Positions 47,812-58,090 of a stretch of 64,000 bases of DNA are shown here, in pieces; within the stretch, counting starts at the first letter, position 1; each line of letters begins with the position of its first letter. Under the pieces are notes generated by a model. That model was not told the origin of the DNA and did not search any database. It saw only the letters and a list, made by a program, of their open reading frames with translations. The translations under genes were made by a program, and so were the position numbers. The DNA is taken from positions 1 to 64,000 of the forward strand of contig JAJIRX010000126.1 of the NCBI GenBank assembly GCA_023853785.1, read 5' to 3'. The stretch comes from Psilocybe azurescens (lineage: Eukaryota; Basidiomycota; Agaricomycetes; Agaricales; Agrocybaceae).

Positions 47812-49276
47812 TTCGTTAGAGATGAGGATGAGGAGAGTACGCCATGATTACAATATATTTATTGCAAGTGGTTGCTTAATAGCCGTTAGATGGCTCGATT
47901 ATATGCATCCTGACTCTCTCACTATCACTATCACTGCTAGTCTATTCTGGGACTCAAAGAGAGACGAGTGACAGAGACAGAGACAGAGACAGAGAGGCTG
48001 TGCACTCAGTTCTCAGCTCTGCACCGGCGACAGTTGTATAAGTTCAGTACCTTAACTCGCTAAGGGTAATTGGATTGGCTTGCAATATACTGTTGTCACC
48101 CCGGTCCGCCCACTGGAGAATCGATCTAGATTCTAGACCGACACACACGCATGCAACGAGGAAAGAATAGTGAGCCACCGCAGTGCAGTGTAGATGTCAA
48201 CTAGAATATGTAAACAGACGAGATAGTGAAAAGGAAACTTAGACAGTAGGAAAGATAAAGATAGCCAATGAATAGGAAATGTAGACAGAAGACAGAGCCT
48301 CATTCGGTATGAATATATGCATACATCGTTAAATCAATCCACTGCGAGCACGCACTTTTTAACTGGCTACAAAGTCCTGATATGTATACTAGCATACCAG
48401 CTTCAATTCAAATCAGGGGATCAGCGCGACGAATCATTCTTAGCTCCCATGTACTATGAACTCCGGTTCTTGTTCTTGTTCGTGCACAAGCTCACGTTCA
48501 TACCCGAGTTGCTTGTCGATTATTTCAGTTCCAGTATGCTAGTAGCCAAGCCGAGCCGCACTTATAGTAGAGTAGTAGGAGGTTATTAATAAAGTCCCTC
48601 CATCAATAGAATAATATCAGACTTCAAGTATCCTTATCCTTATCCGTAGCCGAAATCGTATTCGTACTCCTCGCTACACTCCGATTCCGATTCGACCACC
48701 ACCCCACCACAGCAGCAGCGTTTGTGTTTGTGTTTGTGTGTGCATTTGCATTTTTGACAGAAAATAATGTCATGAAGTTCTTTGGATATCATCGGCCAAC
48801 CAGCAATCACAAAAGGAAGTTGGCGAAGAACGGATATGGGTAGTGTAAATTTCTTCATGGGTTGCTCATATTCCGTGAGCATCGGTACTTTACTGCCAAA
48901 ACTAATATTTCAGGACTTGCAACAGTCCAAAAAAACGAGAGGCATCTTTTGACACATACAGAGGCAGTTCACTGAAGCCAATGGAGAGGCACGCCACTGA
49001 AATAAATTAGGCAGCAGGTCGCTGATACAGATCACTGTCCCCAGGACTTGCAACGGTCCTAAATAGGAAGAGAAGCCTCTTTTGGAAATTCGCGAGGCGT
49101 AGCACACACAGAAGCAGGTCACTGAAGCAGATCACTATCTCCAGATGTTCTGCTGTTAAATAGCGATATGTTAAAGTCTTGTCAGCTTCATATTGCAGTC
49201 TCTTTTTCCCTCTTTCGTAGAACCAAGACAAGTCTCCTCTCATTACACTCTCACCCGCAATATTCATTGCCAGTTC
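47812..49276. other. U4 spacer
   Basis: No gene. Contains conserved spacer blocks (47850-47900, 48120-48150, 48600-48800) and a short GACAGA repeat near 47970. Two related phrases (CAGGACTTGCAAC.GTCC) at about 48912 and 49042 indicate a local 130-bp duplication. Confidence 0.6.
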
Positions 49277-50323
49277 ATGAGTCACACAGCCACCCTAAGC
49301 AGTGATGGAGAACCTAGGACAGCTTTAGAATCAAGGTCAGCAGCGCATTCCTGATCGTGTACGCACTACCTCTTGAGTTGATATTTTGCCAGAGACGAAA
49401 ATCACAATTTCGAATCGGAACGGACCTTTGGGGTCGCCTTTCATTTTCTTTGTATGCTGCACTGGCAGTGGTGCATACTTTTAGCCTCCACCTTCTACTC
49501 CATAGATACATGGCTTATGCCGAGTCACCTCCCGGAGAAATTTCCCGATCGAGCTCGATGAAATTAGCCCCCGTCCTCATCAAGACGGTGAAGCCAACTT
49601 CGTGGCACATACCCCAGAGAACCAATCTCGCGAGCAGTGGGACGTAACCGTGATTTGGTTGGTCAAGACATGGTCAATCACCTGCACTGGTTGCATTATT
49701 CTCCTTCCGTAAGAGTCGTATATGCAAACCCTAAGACTATGGGACTAATTATTATCTGACATAGATTTCCACTCAGTTTCTTTCAAATCCCAGGTATCAA
49801 TGCAAACATATATGCACGCACAGCAGTTCTATCTATGCTAATATGCTCCGCCATCGGTCTCATGATTGCTGGGTTCTACCTTCAAATGAAGGATAAATTC
49901 AAATCGGAGAGTTTTATTAAAGAATGGTTGAAGGTCAGTGAAGTATATCGTCACTTTCCAAAGTCGTCTTAATTTTGAACTACCATTAAGGCCTCCCGTG
50001 GTCTCAACAATCGGGATGCTGTTGAATTCTGGACAAGCTTATGCCTCCCAGCTTCTCTATTTGTCTGGTAGGTTTTGTCCCTTGACTGGGCATACTCAAG
50101 TACTATCGGATGCTTACAACGATACGATATTAATAGGGTGATGTTCTTCTGTATAGTGACTTTACTCACCCTCGCATTGTGCGAAAATCCCATGAATGAA
50201 ATGGAGTTTAATCCTAAGCGAGTACAAGCATGGCACATATCCAGCGTCATATTTCTGGCTATTCTAACTGTTGGCCAAGTTGCGCAGGTATACCGCTTTG
50301 GAAAACGCATTCTGGAGGCATGA
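49277..50323 (+). pseudogene. Multi-span membrane protein, TM copy 4 (two one-base deletions)
   Basis: Has the same TTTGGGG deletion as copy 2, which is compensated by the CCAGAG alternative acceptor. It also has the CCCGATCG deletion seen in copy 3, which is not compensated and leads to a stop after about 96 codons of exon 2. The remaining exons are open and end GKRILEA then TGA. Shared lesions with copies 2 and 3 show common descent or gene conversion between units. Confidence 0.65.
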
Positions 50324-51406
50324 AGATCCTGATATTGTTATATATATTCTGAGATTACACGCAAATTCCCGTTTCTTTCTGTAATCATCTATTCTGTGTT
50401 CAATTTTTCCCGTTGATGTCCAATGTCAAGTCCTGATGGTAGCCTATTTATATTTCTGTTCGCTCGAAGTAGTTGGTCTGATGTACTTCAACTAAACAAA
50501 CATTGCCTGCCACTCTCTTATTAAAGAGGTATGTCAACAACGTAAAAGATCAGGACGAAGAGATTAATAATGGTAGAAAGTAGTGCTGTAAGTCCGAGCT
50601 TCATACACACCTCCAAAGCACCGATAATGCAATCGATCTTTGAGTATATGCTGTTGTCTGTAGAAGAAATTATTTTCGTTGATGTTTACATCTTGGACGA
50701 GCCATCTCAAAATAATCCACCGATTGGGTTCGAACCTTTTCATGTATGACCAAGTAACGGATGCGACTGGTGATTGTACTGTGGTCGGTAAGCATTAGCC
50801 TATTATGGGACTAGATTCCACACTGCCCATATGTACATATAAGATTAGCTTGAAGCAGCCGGGAACTTGCAAGGATGCAGTCATGGGACGTGACCCACCA
50901 GGGTACCCACCAATCCTGAACCTGAGTCCATCACCACTACCACGCCACTCTGAAAGTACATCTGATCCGACTGTTATCGCATCGAACTCGTGCGTACGTA
51001 CGTGCTTATGTATGTATGTAGTACCTACAATGCCCCTTTGCGAGAACAAGCAAACAACGTATTCTCTAATTACCATGTTCAGCAGCGCAGGGGCGCTATA
51101 ATTCCGTCAAATGCTTCGTGATTCCTCTTTACACAACACAGCAAAACACAAAAATTGGTTGTTTATGCACCTGCTCACGCACAATTGACGGCTGACCAAC
51201 CATCCATTCAAAATTCGTAGATTGAACGTCGACACTCATAGTATATAGTAGTATTACTGTACCATAACGAACTGTCTTGATGCTCCTAATACTCAAGACT
51301 CGATATACAGATAAAGGAGCTTGTGGTTTCCCCGTCCTATTCCCCATATAACTAAGGGATCAAAGCCGGTGACCTCTCTTCTGCCATTCTTTCCTTATGC
51401 TTATGT

Positions 51407-51442
51407 TTTAGTGTAGATGTAGATGTTCCTGATACTTTGTGA
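51407..51442 (+). pseudogene. GDT1 last-exon relic R4 (3' end only)
   Basis: TTTTAGTGTAGATGTAGATG through a terminal TGA corresponds to the end of relics R1-R3. The rest is removed by the tail deletion. Confidence 0.45.
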
Positions 51443-51692
51443 TTTTTAAATATAGAATAATCATATTCACTCTCTATCACCGTATACACAATAGACAGAT
51501 TAAGCGTCCATCGAAGGCGGCCATAAGGAGTTTGTAACTGGGTGGGGTTGCTCGGTTGCTTGATACGCAATACCAGTACCAGACGAGTTCTGAGTGATTG
51601 TGCACTGCGCACAGAGTGCTACTGCCAGATGATTTTGTATTACTGACTATACACAAAGCAGTCGTTTTCTAGTAATAATGTGCTATAAATTG

Positions 51693-51966
51693 TTACCTTG
51701 CTTGCAAGGTGTCTCTGAACCCCATAATTCAGGGTCTGTCTAGCACCGGCAAACGCCGTTCAATCATGCACGTGAGTAAGCAAGGTTTTTTTATTTTTTT
51801 ATTTATTATTTATTTTTGAATCTTTTTATTATCGTGCAACAAGCAGACGAGGTGCTAAGACACATGGGTGTAAATGTACACCACTCTACACTATTGTATC
51901 TACTAGAGCCCAAAAATTGAGAGCAATGGACATGTAAGCAAGATTTCTGTCGACGCAGTCGACACT
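51693..51966. mobile_element. Composite insertion in the U4 tail
   Basis: Units 2 and 5 read ATAAATTGTTCT without a break. Here ACCTTGCTTGC and GTAAGCAAGGT, inverted ends about 90 bp apart, are followed by a T-rich run and a stretch resembling 28.44-28.56 kb (AGGTGCTAAGACACATGGGT versus AAGCGCCAAGACACACGGGT). Possibly two small elements side by side. A palindrome GTCGACGCAGTCGAC lies near its right end. Confidence 0.5.
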
Positions 51967-52203
51967 TCTCTAGTTCTCCTTTTTCTACTCTTTTCTATTA
52001 TGTACGTCATTCTCTCAATTAATTGTTGTGTGGTTGTGCTTGAATCCAAGTCTGACAGGCTTTTGGCCAGCGTCACATTGTATCATTTCCTCTTGTGAGC
52101 GAGCAAGCGTGATCTCCACGTCCATTGACAGCATTAAGCTCCATCTAAATCATAATGCAACTCTGATTCTGCCTTTCTTATTTTAACAACTCAATCTAAC
52201 CCA

Positions 52204-53764
52204 CACTGCTGGCGCTGGTCACTGTATGTCGGACATACAGCAATTTATATACATGACTTACATAATAATTGATGTATGTTTAGTATACAACAATTATGTT
52301 TAGAAATAATACAGATATCAGACATATATTGTGTTTGGTGGCTGTATGTTAAACAAACACTATTTCTGTTTCTAAGCTGTAAGTAAATAAAATACTAAAT
52401 AAACAGAATTTCTTTTCTTTGGCTGTTTGTCAAAGATACAGAATAGCTGCATATAATTACTATATGTTTTACATACAGATATGGTGTATATAATTGCTGT
52501 ATGTTATACAAACATAACTTGTCTAAATAAAACTTACAGTTAAAGAACAGAACTTCTGTTAGTAAAACAAACATAATTTGTGTATGTAATTACTGTATGT
52601 CAAACTTACACCAAAACATACCTGAGCCAGTCGAATACTGTATGTTTTGGTGTAAGTTTGACATACAGTAATTACATACACAAATTCTGTTTTTTTACTA
52701 ACAGAAGTTCTGTTCTTTAACTGTAAGTTTTATTTAGACAAGTTATGTTTGTATAACATACAGCAATTATATACACCATATCTGTATGTAAAACATATAG
52801 TAATTATATGTAGCTATTCTGTATGTCAACTTACACCAAAACATACAGTATTCGACTGGCTCAGGTATGTTTTGGTGTAAGTTTGACATACAGTAATTAC
52901 ATACACAAATTATGTTTGTTTTACTAACAGAAGTTCTGTTCTTTAACTGTAAGTTTTATTTAGACAAGTTATGTTTGTATAACATACAGCAATTATATAC
53001 ACCATATCTGTATGTAAAACATATAGTAATTATATGCAGCTATTCTGTATCTTTGAAAACAGCCAAAGAAAAGAAATTTTGTTTAATCAGGTGTTTTATT
53101 TACTTACAGTTTAGAAACAGAAATTGTGTTTGTTCAAAATACAGCCACTGAACACAATATATGTCTGATATCTGTATTATTTCTAAACATAAATGCTATA
53201 CACTGCTGGGACTGAAAATTCTGCGGAATGCAGATTCCATGCAAAATCAGTTGTCGTGACACAAAGTATTGTAATTTGCAAAATGAATAATTTAAATCAA
53301 ATCAGCCTTGAGCAAAGACAATAAGAACTGTAACAGAGATTAAAGTTCTACCTAAATATGACAATTTGCAAAACACACTATTTTATGAAATGCAGAATAC
53401 AATAAGAATGATAAATTCTGCAGTGGCTGAGAAAAATAAAATTTGTCTGCCAGTGCAGAATTTATCATTTTTATTGTGTTCTTGCAATATGCAAAATCAT
53501 ATATTCTGCAAATTACCATATTCAGGTAGAATTTTAATCTCTGTTACAGTTCTTATTGTCTTTTGCTCAAGGCTGATTTGATTTAAAATTATTCATTTTA
53601 CAAATTACAATACTTTGTGTCACGACAACTGATTTTGCATGGAATCTGCATTCCGCAGAATTTTTCGGTCCCAGCAGTGATATGTCATACTTACATCAAT
53701 TCTTACATAAGTCATGTATATAACTCGCTGTATGTCAGACATACAGCAGTCGGTGCCAGCAGTG
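52204..53764. mobile_element. 1.56-kb CACTG-ended (CACTA/EnSpm-like) foldback element
   Basis: The left end CACTGCTGGCGCTGG and right end (inverse) CACTGCTGGCACCGA start an inverted repeat of about 75 bp. Flanking CCA on both sides is an exact 3-bp target duplication. Other unit heads read AACCCAGTGCAGG across the site. A 3-bp duplication plus CACT(A/G) ends is the hallmark of the CACTA superfamily. The interior is itself palindromic: the left arm to about 52630 is matched by two successive right-arm copies (from about 52640 and from about 52865). No transposase. It contains a second nested element at 53201-53679. Confidence 0.85.
53201..53679. mobile_element. 479-bp near-palindromic CACTG MITE, copy 1 (nested)
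   Basis: The left end CACTGCTGGGACTGAAAATT pairs with the right end ...CGGTCCCAGCAGTG. The two halves are inverse of each other over most of their length (for example ATTCTGCGGAATGCAGATTC on the left and its inverse on the right). Flanking ATA on both sides is an exact 3-bp target duplication. It splits the right arm of the larger CACTG element, so it is younger. Confidence 0.85.
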
Positions 53765-53869
53765 CCAGTGCAGGCTGCCAGATCAAGCGGCTCCCCGCCA
53801 ACACACACGCCTTATCTCTTCTCTTCTTATCTCTTCTCTTCTCCCTACTCAGCCGCGCAGTGCACAACC

Positions 53870-55129
53870 ATGGACGTATGTGAGCGGCGCCGAGGGCAAT
53901 GGCGGCAATCTGGGAGCGGTCCCCCACTCGCCGAGGAAAGTGAGCATAAAAGCCCGCACAAGCACGGGGCATAGGAACAGGCTACAGAAGTTGCGTGCGC
54001 CATCTGTCCATGATGGTTTCAGTTTCGGTTTTTTCTGCGACGATGACGTAGAGCCAAGGTCAATATCGCTGTCGTTGCTTTTGCAGCCCTCTTCCATGCT
54101 CTGTAATGGGATACTTGTAGCCGAAGAGGGAGCGATGCCCGTGCTGAGCAGCTCTCCCTCATGCACCCGCTCGTCATCCACAATTTCTCCTCCGCCTCCC
54201 GCATCTCCTCCATCCTCTACTTCCCGCCCTCCGTCATGCCCCTCGTCTTGCCTAAGCATACTGACTCCAAAAACAAGAAACAGGGCTGCGGTGCGACACT
54301 AGGTCCAGTGGCGCGGTATGAGTGTGGGGAAGACGAAACTGAGGGAGGCGGAGAGGAAGGACATGAGGTGCAGCGAGGGGAATGTGCCGAGGAAGACGGT
54401 GAGGCGCGGGTGGCGCATGGCGAGGATGGCGGCGATGAGGAAGGTCTTGCCACCGAGCTCTGAGATGATGATCATGAGGAAGAATTGGAGGAGGGCTTGC
54501 GGGGAGGAGAGATGTCCATCTTTCGTTCTTTCGTTCTTTCGTTCTTTCGTTCTACCTTTCTTTCTTTCTTCTTTCTTCTTTCTATATTCCTTTCTTTCTT
54601 CATTTCTACCTTTCTTTCTCTCTACCTTTATTTCTCTCTACCTTTATTTCTTTCTGCCTTTCTTTCTTCCTTCCTCCTTTCCCTTTTCCTTCCTCCTCTC
54701 CCAATCGTACTAACACTAACAATTACCCATCCCCACTGAAGAACGTATACCTCGTCACACGCGGCACCGCGCTCGCGGTCGTCGGGGGCCGGTACATGTC
54801 GACCAAGATATCGGTCAAGCATGGTGCATTTTTCTCCCTTTCCCTTTTCCATTTTTACTCTTCTTCCTCCTCCTCTCCCCCTGCGCTCCCTGCCGCCCTC
54901 CCTTTCCTCTACCCCCTCCCTCCCTCTTTTTTACAACAAAAACGAGCTAATTCCAATATGAACCCATAGTAGCATACAGCGGCTCCGCCTCTTTCTCCTC
55001 TTCGGCCTCATATACCTCTACAAGGGGTTTGTCACCTCAGCCTCTGAGTCACTCAATGTGGGTATTGGTATTCCTATCCCGGTGGATGTTGATGATGGTG
55101 GGGTTGGGGTTGGGGTTGGGGCACGGTGA
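53870..55129 (+). pseudogene. GDT1-family copy E with inverted exon 1
   Basis: The start sequence ATGGAC (53870-53875) is followed by 638 bp (53876-54513) that are the reverse complement of exon 1. Reading backwards it begins at the intron-1 donor and ends at the N-terminal codons. Normal order resumes at GTCCAT inside intron 1. On the inverted strand, motif 2 also has the one-base deletion of copy A (GAGTGGGGGACC). Exon 2 (from about 54742) has lost about 24 bp between CACACGCGGCACC and the Cys-Cys codons. Exon 3 is 54970-55129. Not functional. Confidence 0.9.
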
Positions 55130-57050
55130 TTTGTTAGCGATGAGCAGAGATTGCAGAGAGGAAGGGAGCGGAGACAACACATGACATGACAAAATATATT
55201 TATTGTCAATGCCATTAGATGGCCGTTAGATGGCTTGTATATATGCACTCTATCACTATCACTATCACTACTAGTACATACATATTCATTCTGGGACTCG
55301 AGACGAGAGAGGGGGGAGAGGGAGACCATGCATGCAGTTCTCAGCTCTCCACCAGCGATGGTGGTTCAAGTTGCGTGAATTAACACGCCGATGTTGACTG
55401 ACTTGCCGATGTTGACTGACTTGCTGATGTTGACTAGACCCACTAATGTTGTCCGACTTGCCGAGGGTGATTGGCGCCCAATGTACCGTTATCACTCCGG
55501 GACGCCCGCTCGAGAATCGATTTAGATTCTAGACCGACGCACTCGCATGCAACGAGGAACATGTGATTAGCCAGCTGCAGTGCAGTGTAGATGGTAATTA
55601 GACTATGTAGACAGAAGAGATGGTGATTAGAATAAGTAGACAGAAGGGATGGTAATTTGAATAAGTAGACAGGCAACAGATCCCCATTCGGTAGGAATAT
55701 GCATACATTGTTGAATCAACCCACGGCACATGTATACTTTTAATTAGCTGCACAGCCGTGGTATTTTTTTTTAAAAAAAACCTTGTTTACTCTCCAATGT
55801 GGCGAACCATATTCGGCAAGTTCAGAAGACATTCGACGATGCAAGGCAAGCAGCATTCAGTACACTTGACTCTTGCCCAACTGACGTCATTCGAAGGTTC
55901 ATCAACTGCTTTTGGCAGTTTATGGATGCCTACTGGGTGCCGCTGTCTGGCAAAGCAGCCGCGTGTCAGTTTGCAAGCAGAAGGGTCTCCGCACAATGTC
56001 CCACTGCCCAGAGCGCGATGATGCATCTGAACGTCATTATCAACCTAACTTAGGTACATAAAATATCATTGATCTTGGTCAAAAATTGGACAGCCTGTGG
56101 ACAAACATCAGACGAGTGTATTTCAATAAGCTGAACAAGGACTGCAAATCAGATGCCCGAAAAATTGCTTGGCTGCCGAGATCACCAACTAGTTGGGTTT
56201 GATTGTGCACAACTGTGGGTCAGATGTCACAGAAAGCCAGGTTCGGTGACAGAGATCGATGACAGGTGTCGTGGTTTGGTTATTTCAGGGTTGACAGCCG
56301 ATGTAGGCAAGCTGAAGTTGGCTGTAGGTCTGGTAGTTTGAGTCTCACAGCTTTCAGTCCTCAGGTACGAAGCAGTCGTCACAAAATATTGCAGTATTGG
56401 GGTGTTTGCTGGCAGGTTGAGAATGCGGAAGTGCCCAAAAATGGAAAGCAGGTAAGATACAGGAGGAATTGCTCTATCGTTACCAAATGGAGTAGGCCAA
56501 CTCGGCCTACCCTAGTATCTCGTGTCTGGAATGCTTGGAATGCTGATCGGAGCAGCCACGCAGCATGGCATTCCGGGAAAAGGTGCGTTGTTCTTCCCAA
56601 CTATGAAAGCGCACTAGCAGACAAACTAGGGACAGCCACAGATGAGATGCTGTACGCTATCTAATCTACTGTCGGGAAGCTCGGCCGAGATGGGTAATCT
56701 ACGTTCGGGAGGCTCGGCGAAGATGGGCCAGAGCTCACAATCACAACAGTCATAAAAAACTGAATAGTGGCAGTGTCAGGACTTACAACGGTCCGAAAAA
56801 AACCTAATAGCAGTTCCTAACAGAGAAGCGTGTTGGGTTATTTGCGAGTAACATAGATCCGCTCTAAGCAGTGATGGAGTTTTATATTTGTGTCGGGACT
56901 ATCCCCAGATGTCCTGCAGTTAAATAGCGATGTCTTCTGTTGGGTTGAAGTCTTGTCAGCTTCTTATTCCAGTCTCTTTCGCCCTCTTTCATAGAACCAA
57001 GACAAGCCTCCTCTCATTACACTCTCACCTGCAATATCTATTTCCAGTTC
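55130..57050. other. U5 spacer
   Basis: No intact gene. Conserved blocks at 55190-55290 and 55500-55560, and the TM leader from about 56880. Near 55390-55450 the phrase GATGTTGACTGACTTGC is repeated about three times. A 1-kb insert occupies about 55766-56755. Confidence 0.6.
55766..56755 (+). mobile_element. 1-kb insert with a transposase-like fragment
   Basis: Units 1 and 6 read CCGTGGTATATATATCAG where this insert begins with a T/A run. The open frame 55799-56053 includes VIRRFINCFWQFMDAYWVPL followed by GKAAA, which resembles the RRF.NRSWRFMDAY..GL.GK.A pattern I associate with fungal DDE-transposase proteins. The remainder has no recognisable coding. A GTAGGCCAACTCGGCCTAC palindrome lies near 56490, and GGGA(A/G)GCTCGGC(C/G)(G/A)AGATGG occurs twice near 56675-56727. 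Confidence 0.4.
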
Positions 57051-58090
57051 ATGAGTCACACAGCCTCCCTAAACAGTGACGGAGAATCAAGGTCAGCAGT
57101 GCATTCCTGCTCTTATACACAGTAGTTCTTGAGTTGATATTTTACCAGAGACGAAAATCTCAAATTCAATTCGGAGCGGACCTTTTGGGGTCATCTCTCA
57201 TTTTCATTGTATGCCGCACTGGCAGTAGTGCATACTTTTGGCCTCCACCTTCTACTCCATAGATACATGGCTTACGCGGAGTCGCCATTCCGAGAAATTT
57301 CCCCGATTGAGCTCAGTGAAATTAGCAGCTGTCCTCGTCAAGACCGTGAAGCCAACATCGCGGCACATAACTCGGAAAACCAATCTCGCGAGAAGTGGGA
57401 CGTAACCATGATTTGGTTGGTCAAGGCATGGTCAATCACCTGTACTGGTTGCATCATCCTCCTTCCGTAAGAGTCGTAAATTCAAACCCTAACTCTGGGA
57501 GACTAATTTATTACCTGACATAGATTTCCACTCAGTTTCTTTCAAATCCCAGGTATCAATGCAAACATATACGCGCGCACAGCAGTTCTATCTATGCTGA
57601 TATGCGCCGCCATTGGTCTCATGATTGCTGGCTTCTACCTTCAGATGAAGGATAAATTCAAATCGGAGAGTTTTATTAAAGAATGGTTGAAGGTCAGTGA
57701 AGCATATCACCACTTTCCAACGTAATCTTACTTTTGAACTATCATTAAGGCCTCCCGTGGTCTCAAAAATCGAGATGCAGTTGATTTCTGGACATGCTTA
57801 TGCCTCCCTGCTTCTCTATTTGTCTGGTGGGCTTTTCCCTTGACTAAGTGTACCCAAGTACTATCGGATGCTTACAACGATACGATATCAATAGGTCGAT
57901 GTTCTTCTGTATTGTGGCTTTACTCACCATCGCAATGTGCATAAATCCCACGAAAGAAATTGAGTTCAATCGGAAGCGAGTACAAGCATGGCACATATCG
58001 AGTGTCATATTTCTGGTTACTCTGACTGTTGGCCGAGTTGCACAGGTATACTGCTTTGGAAAACGCATTCTGGAGGCAGAAAGACCTTGA
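57051..58090 (+). CDS. Multi-span membrane protein, TM copy 5 (intact)
   Basis: All five exons are open. Exon 1 is shorter than in copy 1 by an in-frame 18-bp deletion (MSHTASLNSDGESR). Exon 2 keeps the four-T run (SERTFWGHLSFSLYAALAVV) and the intact PIELSEI loop. Then come WLVKAWSITCTGCIILLP, INANIYARTAVLSMLICA, AVDFWTCLCLPASLFVW and SMFFCIVALLTIAMCINP. The usual stop is replaced, so the protein ends GKRILEAERP then TGA, three residues longer than copy 1. Late changes are VTLTVGRVAQVYCF in the last helix. Function unknown. With copy 1 it is one of two copies that need no repair. Confidence 0.75.

Larger units (their letters stand above)
46349..52020 (+). repeat. Segmental duplication unit U4
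   Basis: Head (5' part missing), GDT1 copy D, spacer, TM gene 4, and a tail with a deletion that joins sequence equivalent to about 58500 directly to that equivalent to about 59540 (junction near 51406). Confidence 0.8.
50324..52020. other. U4 tail with deletion and insert
   Basis: Colinear with other tails to about 51400, then deleted by about 1 kb. It includes relic R4 and a composite insert at about 51693-51966. No gene. Confidence 0.6.
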
